Positions 59,877-64,000 of a stretch of DNA of 64,000 nucleotides are shown one piece after another. A program made the translations under genes and the position numbers. The DNA lies in assembly GCF_019613955.1 (NCBI RefSeq), contig NZ_CP080443.1, positions 1,612,001-1,676,000 of the forward strand. The letters run 5' to 3'. The first letter of the stretch is position 1; the number at the start of each line of letters is the position of its first letter. Below the pieces are notes generated by a model. It saw nothing but the letters and a program-made list of their open reading frames with translations. It did no database searches and was not told the DNA's origin. Origin of the DNA: Chryseobacterium sp. LJ668. Its GTDB lineage: Bacteria; Bacteroidota; Bacteroidia; Flavobacteriales; Weeksellaceae.

Positions 59877-59926
59877 GTGACAATAAATCATATTTTTACA
59901 AAATTATATATTATTACTTTTAATTG

Positions 59927-61447
59927 ATGAAAATAATTAACTTTTTAGAACTGAAAGATTTTCAGAGAATCATTATAGAAAATGAAAATATAGAACTGGA
60001 TGAGGTGCTGCTCAATCGTGTGAACGAAAGTTTTCAGTTTTTGAAAGAATTTTCAAAGAATAAAGTAATTTATGGTGTCAATACAGGTTTCGGTCCGATG
60101 GCACAATTTAAAATCAGTGACGAAGATACCCATCAATTACAGTATAATTTAATCAGGAGCCACTCTTCCGGTATCGGAAACCCACTTCCGGCAGACGAAG
60201 TGAAAGCCTGTATGCTGGCAAGATTAAATACATTATCTCTTGGAAATTCTGGCGTTCATGAGTCTGTTGTTTTTTTACTTAAACAATTGATAAACAAAGA
60301 TATTATACCGCTGATATTCGAGCACGGCGGAGTAGGAGCTAGCGGTGATCTGGTGCAATTAGCACATCTTGCTTTGGTTTTAATAGGTGAAGGTGAGGTT
60401 TTCTATAAAGGGGAAAGAAAATCAACCAAAGAAGTTTTCGAAACTGAAGGTTTAGAACCAATTAAAGTAGAAATCCGTGAAGGTCTTGCTTTGATGAACG
60501 GTACTTCTGTCATGTCAGGAATTGGTATTGTTAATGCTTACAAAGCCAACCAATTAACTGAAATTTCAATTAAATTATCTTGTGCGATTAATGAGATTGT
60601 TCAGGCGTACGACGATCATTTATCGGAAGCTTTGAATGGAACAAAACTGCATTTAGGGCAGCGGAAAATCGCTGAAAAAATGCGTAATCATTTATCTGAC
60701 AGTAAATTAATAAGAAAAAGAGCCGACCATCTATATACTCATTTCGAAGAGCAGGAAAAGGTTTTTAAAGAAAAAGTTCAGGAATACTATTCTTTGCGAT
60801 GTGTTCCTCAGATCCTGGGACCCGTTTTAGATACTCTGGAATACACGGAGAAAGTTCTTGAAAACGAGATCAATTCCGCAAACGATAATCCGATTATAGA
60901 TGTTGAAAATCAGCATGTATATCATGGCGGAAACTTCCATGGTGATTATATTTCATTGGAAATGGACAAGCTGAAAATTGTCGTGACAAAATTGACTATG
61001 CTGGCTGAAAGACAATTAAATTATCTGTTAAATTCAAAAATCAATGAAATCTTACCTCCGTTTGTTAATTTAGGTAGATTAGGTTTCAATTTCGGGATGC
61101 AGGGCGTTCAGTTCACGGCAACATCAACGACAGCAGAAAGTCAGATGTTATCAAATTCTATGTATGTTCATAGTATTCCTAATAATAATGATAATCAAGA
61201 TATTGTAAGCATGGGAACTAATGCTGCTGTGATTTGCAGAAAGGTGATAGAAAATGCTTTTGAAGTGTTGGCAATTGAAGCCATCACTATTGTTCAGGCA
61301 ATTGATTATCTTGATTTTAAGGACCAAGTATCATCTTCTACCAGAGAATTGTACGATGAGATTAGAAAAATTATTCCTACTTTTTCAAATGATATGGTAA
61401 TGTATCCATATTTAGAAGAAGTGAAGAAATATTTAAAGACCATGTAA
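59927..61447 (+). CDS. tyrosine ammonia-lyase (HAL/PAL/TAL family)
   Basis: A 506-residue enzyme that removes ammonia from an aromatic amino acid to give a cinnamate. The MIO-forming triad Ala-Ser-Gly is at residues 138-140 in GGVGASGDLVQLAHLAL. The sequence closely follows, as I recall it, the flavobacterial tyrosine ammonia-lyase of Flavobacterium johnsoniae (VIYGVNTGFGPMAQ, LIRSHSSGIG, CVPQILGPVL, SANDNPIIDV, MQGVQFTATSTTAESQM), so p-coumarate from tyrosine is the likely product. In flexirubin synthesis that is the starter unit of the aryl polyene. The start is the ATG at 59927. It begins an operon with fabG, a ketoacyl synthase and an ACP. Confidence 0.93.
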   Translation: MKIINFLELKDFQRIIIENENIELDEVLLNRVNESFQFLKEFSKNKVIYGVNTGFGPMAQFKISDEDTHQLQYNLIRSHSSGIGNPLPADEVKACMLARLNTLSLGNSGVHESVVFLLKQLINKDIIPLIFEHGGVGASGDLVQLAHLALVLIGEGEVFYKGERKSTKEVFETEGLEPIKVEIREGLALMNGTSVMSGIGIVNAYKANQLTEISIKLSCAINEIVQAYDDHLSEALNGTKLHLGQRKIAEKMRNHLSDSKLIRKRADHLYTHFEEQEKVFKEKVQEYYSLRCVPQILGPVLDTLEYTEKVLENEINSANDNPIIDVENQHVYHGGNFHGDYISLEMDKLKIVVTKLTMLAERQLNYLLNSKINEILPPFVNLGRLGFNFGMQGVQFTATSTTAESQMLSNSMYVHSIPNNNDNQDIVSMGTNAAVICRKVIENAFEVLAIEAITIVQAIDYLDFKDQVSSSTRELYDEIRKIIPTFSNDMVMYPYLEEVKKYLKTM

Positions 61448-61495
61448 TTATTTGTCAAATAAAAAACTACTACTAAACAATATTAACATCTACAC

Positions 61496-62227
61496 ATGAA
61501 ATGTGCAATCATAACAGGCGGCTCCCGAGGTATTGGAAGAGCCATCTGTATCAAACTGGCTGAAGAAAAAAGTTATCATATTTTAATCAACTATACTTCT
61601 AATGAAGCTGCAGCAAAAGAAACCTTAGCCAAAGTTGAAGAATTGGGTTCTACAGGAGAAATACTTAAATTCGATGTAGGAAATGCCGAAGAAACCAAAG
61701 GAGTCTTAAATATATGGCAGGAAAATAATCCGAAATCTGTTGTTGAAGTGATTGTAAACAATGCCGGAATCACCAGGGACGGATTATTCATGTGGATGCC
61801 AAGTGAAGATTGGAACTCAGTGATCAACACCAGTTTAAACGGTTTTTATAATGTGACCAATTTCTTTATTCAGAAGTTGTTGAGAAACAAATACGGAAGA
61901 ATTATCAATATGGTTTCAGTTTCCGGAGTGAAAGGAACCGCCGGGCAAACTAATTATTCAGCTGCAAAAGGCGCTTTGGTTGGAGTTACAAAAGCCCTTG
62001 CTCAGGAAGTTGCCAAAAGAAATATCACGGTAAACGCTGTTGCTCCAGGTTTCATTAAAACCGATATGACGCAGGATTTTAATGAAGACGAACTGAAAGC
62101 TATGATCCCTGCAAACCGATTTGGCGAAGCTGAAGAAGTAGCAGACTTGGTCGCATTTTTAGCATCAAAAAAATCTTCGTACATCACAGGAGAAATTATT
62201 AATATTAACGGAGGAATTTATTCATAA
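61496..62227 (+). CDS. fabG: 3-oxoacyl-ACP reductase FabG of the pigment cluster
   Basis: A 243-residue short-chain dehydrogenase. NADPH motif GGSRGIGRAI, NNAGITRDGLF, catalytic Ser in SVSGVKG, Tyr/Lys in YSAAKGALVG and the C-terminal ITGEIININGG are all present. It would reduce the 3-oxoacyl-ACP intermediates while the polyene chain grows. It follows the lyase gene by 48 nt, in a cluster with a ketoacyl synthase and an ACP, which suggests a role in pigment rather than general fatty acid synthesis. Confidence 0.93.
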   Translation: MKCAIITGGSRGIGRAICIKLAEEKSYHILINYTSNEAAAKETLAKVEELGSTGEILKFDVGNAEETKGVLNIWQENNPKSVVEVIVNNAGITRDGLFMWMPSEDWNSVINTSLNGFYNVTNFFIQKLLRNKYGRIINMVSVSGVKGTAGQTNYSAAKGALVGVTKALAQEVAKRNITVNAVAPGFIKTDMTQDFNEDELKAMIPANRFGEAEEVADLVAFLASKKSSYITGEIININGGIYS

Positions 62228-62294
62228 ATCAGGTGGCGGATAAAAGGAAACAATTGTTGCAACTTAATGTCTAAAACCTACAACCTAAGTTTAA

Positions 62295-63515
62295 ATGGAA
62301 AATAGGGTAGTTATAACCGGAATGGGAATTTATTCTTGCATCGGAACTTCTTTGGAAGAAGTGAAAGAATCCCTGTATCAAGGTAAATCCGGAATTGTTT
62401 TAATTGATGAAAGAAAAGAATTTGGTTTCAGATCTGGTCTCAGCGGAGTTGTCCCAAAGCCGGATTTAAAAAATCTTCTTAACAGACGCCAGCGTGTGAG
62501 CATGGGCGAAGAAAGCGAGTATGCCTACATTGCAACGTTTGATGCTTTAAAGCAAGCTAATATTGACCAAGATTTTTTAGACAATAACGAAGTCGGAATA
62601 TTATACGGAAACGACAGCGTCTCTAAGGCAGTTGTAGAATCTATCGACATCGCAAGAGAGAAAAAAGACACTTCTTTAATGGGTTCTGGTGCGATTTTCA
62701 AATCGATGAACTCTACGGTCACCATGAATCTTTCTACCATCTTCAAATTAAGAGGAATCAATTTGACAGTCAGTGCGGCCTGTGCAAGTGGTTCTCATTC
62801 CTTGGGATTGGCTTATATGATGATCAAAAATGGTTTTCAGGATATCATTGTTTGTGGTGGTGCCCAGGAAACCAATAAATACTCGATGGCAAGCTTCGAT
62901 GGTTTGGGTGTATTTTCAGTAAGAGAAAATGAGCCCACAAAAGCTTCCAGACCTTTCGATTCTGACCGGGATGGCCTAATTCCCAGTGGCGGAGCGGCCT
63001 CTTTAATTGTCGAAAGCTTAGAATCGGCGCATAAAAGGGGTGCAGCTATTTTAGGAGAAATTGTTGGTTATGGTTTTTCTTCCAATGGTGGCCATATTTC
63101 TACCCCGAATATAGACGGTCCTGCTTTGGCAATGAATCGGGCTTTGAAACAGTCAGGTCTGGAGGTAAAAGATATTGATTATATCAATGCTCATGCGACT
63201 TCCACACCTATTGGTGATGCCAATGAAGCAAAAGCAATTCACGAGATTTTCGGGAATGAAGTGCCTGTAAGCTCTACAAAATCGATGACCGGGCACGAAT
63301 GCTGGATGGCAGGAGCAAGCGAAGTGATTTATTCAATACTGATGATGCAGAATGATTTTATTGCGCCAAATATCAATTTAGAAAACCCCGATGAAGAAGC
63401 CAAAAAGATTAATTTAATCTCTGAAACTAAAAATCAAAAAATTGACGTATTTTTGTCGAATTCTTTCGGATTTGGGGGAACCAACTCCGCATTAATTGTT
63501 AAAAAATTTGATTAA
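62295..63515 (+). CDS. beta-ketoacyl-ACP synthase (FabF type) of the pigment cluster
   Basis: A 406-residue condensing enzyme. Active-site Cys163 is in SAACASGSHS, the two His are in NAHATSTPIGD and KSMTGHECW, and the C-terminal SFGFGGTN is typical. The residues after the second His (HECWMAGASE) differ from the usual HLLGAAGA of FabF, which is a mark of aryl-polyene/flexirubin-type synthases in my recollection. It likely elongates the polyene with malonyl-ACP. The ACP gene starts 4 nt after its stop. Confidence 0.92.
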   Translation: MENRVVITGMGIYSCIGTSLEEVKESLYQGKSGIVLIDERKEFGFRSGLSGVVPKPDLKNLLNRRQRVSMGEESEYAYIATFDALKQANIDQDFLDNNEVGILYGNDSVSKAVVESIDIAREKKDTSLMGSGAIFKSMNSTVTMNLSTIFKLRGINLTVSAACASGSHSLGLAYMMIKNGFQDIIVCGGAQETNKYSMASFDGLGVFSVRENEPTKASRPFDSDRDGLIPSGGAASLIVESLESAHKRGAAILGEIVGYGFSSNGGHISTPNIDGPALAMNRALKQSGLEVKDIDYINAHATSTPIGDANEAKAIHEIFGNEVPVSSTKSMTGHECWMAGASEVIYSILMMQNDFIAPNINLENPDEEAKKINLISETKNQKIDVFLSNSFGFGGTNSALIVKKFD

Positions 63516-63519
63516 ACAA

Positions 63520-63774
63520 ATGGAAAGAGAGAAAATTATTACAATTGCTAATGATTTTTTGATCAACGAATTTGAGGTTGATGAAGATGAAATCAGCAGC
63601 GATGCAAATTTCAAAAAAACTGTGGGCTTAGACAGCTTAGATTATATAGATATGGTAGTGGTCATTGAGTCTAATTTTGGAGTGAAATTAGGTGAGGCAG
63701 ATTTTAAAAACATCGTCACTTTCAACGATTTCTACTCGGTAATAGAAAATAAAATCATTGAGAAAAGCGCTTAA
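63520..63774 (+). CDS. acyl carrier protein of the pigment cluster
   Basis: An 84-residue acyl carrier protein. The phosphopantetheine Ser39 lies in VGLDSLDYIDMV, and the acidic helix composition (EFEVDEDEI) is typical. The ATG at 63520 is chosen over the upstream in-frame codons that overlap the synthase. It carries the growing polyene chain. Confidence 0.92.
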   Translation: MEREKIITIANDFLINEFEVDEDEISSDANFKKTVGLDSLDYIDMVVVIESNFGVKLGEADFKNIVTFNDFYSVIENKIIEKSA

Positions 63775-63804
63775 TATCAATTAAATATTTACTCCTCAGT
63801 AATG

Positions 63805-63867
63805 TAACAATGTATCAATCTAGCAGTTTACCAATGTTTAAAATATTGTTGCACTGATTCATTGTTA
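63805..63867 (+). repeat. imperfect hairpin between the ACP and acyltransferase genes
   Basis: TAACAATGTATCA and TGATTCATTGTTA pair at 12 of 13 positions around a 37-nt loop, which itself contains a CAATGTT/AATATTG imperfect pairing. It has no T-tract, so it is probably not a terminator. It may affect the mRNA between these two genes. Confidence 0.45.
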
Positions 63868-63877
63868 ATTTAAAATT

Positions 63878-64000
63878 ATGAATAAGTGGAAAGGAAAATC
63901 TAAAGGTACCATCTTAGGATACAGAATTTTTGTATGGTGCATTAGAAATATCGGAATCAGGAGTTCATATTTTGTACTCTACTTCGTAGCAGCATACTAT
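63878..64000 (+). CDS. LpxL-like lysophospholipid/lipid A acyltransferase, 3' end cut by window
   Basis: The frame begins at the ATG 63878 and stays open to the window edge (41 residues: MNKWKGKSKGTILGYRIFVW and on). The K-GKS-GT-GYRIF pattern and the following hydrophobic stretch are those of LpxL/HtrB-type acyltransferases found in aryl-polyene and flexirubin clusters. It fits the cluster order, but the catalytic part is outside the window. Confidence 0.75.
   Translation, partial: MNKWKGKSKGTILGYRIFVWCIRNIGIRSSYFVLYFVAAYY

Noticed and set aside
1..64000. CRISPR arrays, tRNA or rRNA genes, prophage, restriction or toxin-antitoxin systems
   Set aside because: None was seen by reading. The tandem T9SS genes and the serS leader repeats lack regular spacers, and the DUF2683-like protein has no toxin partner.

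Overview
The window is 64 kb of low-GC, gene-dense chromosome from a member of the Bacteroidota, most likely a flavobacterium of the Chryseobacterium/Weeksellaceae type. The signs are a fused CcoNO oxidase subunit, C-terminal type IX secretion (T9SS) sorting domains, many promoters with the Bacteroidota -7 element TAnnTTTG and few Shine-Dalgarno sites, SusC/TonB-type receptors, and the beginning of a flexirubin-type pigment cluster with a tyrosine ammonia-lyase. No tRNA, rRNA, CRISPR array, prophage or intact insertion sequence was seen. Most genes are ordinary housekeeping genes; I did not find a clearly undescribed system.

Layout. 1-3.8 kb: 3' part of an asparagine synthetase, a lipoprotein, serS. 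3.8-13 kb (minus): a complete cbb3 oxidase locus, ccoI-ccoS-ccoNO-ccoQ-ccoP-ccoG-ccoH-SafE-like exporter, with a divergent Crp/Fnr regulator. 13.8-15.7 kb: panB, a small membrane protein, an RluA-type pseudouridine synthase. 15.8-22.2 kb: three tandem paralogous T9SS-secreted proteins. 22.3-30.1 kb (minus): a TonB-dependent receptor, then two unrelated aconitases (AcnA type and AcnB type) with a decayed aconitase 5' fragment in the acnB leader. 30.4-39.6 kb (plus): a WG-repeat protein, a TPP riboswitch in front of a TonB-dependent receptor, a membrane-anchored HU-domain protein, a thioesterase, a 2-hydroxyacid dehydrogenase, a serine hydrolase, an Ig-like lipoprotein and a haem-binding protein. 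39.6-42.3 kb (minus): enoyl-CoA hydratase, dCMP deaminase, xerD, Nudix. 42.4-45 kb: divergent catalase and OxyR. 45-49.2 kb: SAM-II riboswitch and metK, an outer-membrane protein, an ECF sigma factor with a 44-residue small protein, a YjjG-type nucleotidase. 49.3-56.1 kb (minus): trpS, sanA-like, then the ileS-dksA-like-small proteins-lspA operon. 56.1-56.5 kb: a palindromic repeat element. 56.5-64 kb: a PaaK-type ligase, a secreted protein, and the start of the flexirubin-type cluster (flavin oxidoreductase, tyrosine ammonia-lyase, FabG, ketoacyl synthase, ACP, acyltransferase cut by the window end).

The points most worth a second look are an isoleucyl-tRNA synthetase whose HXGH signature is swapped to GIHH (expected to affect mupirocin sensitivity), a SAM-II riboswitch ahead of metK, the TPP riboswitch with a possible anti-aptamer pairing, the aconitase relic, near-leaderless promoters, a DksA-like protein that has lost most zinc ligands, and repeat elements built on the core GGCTTTAGCC.
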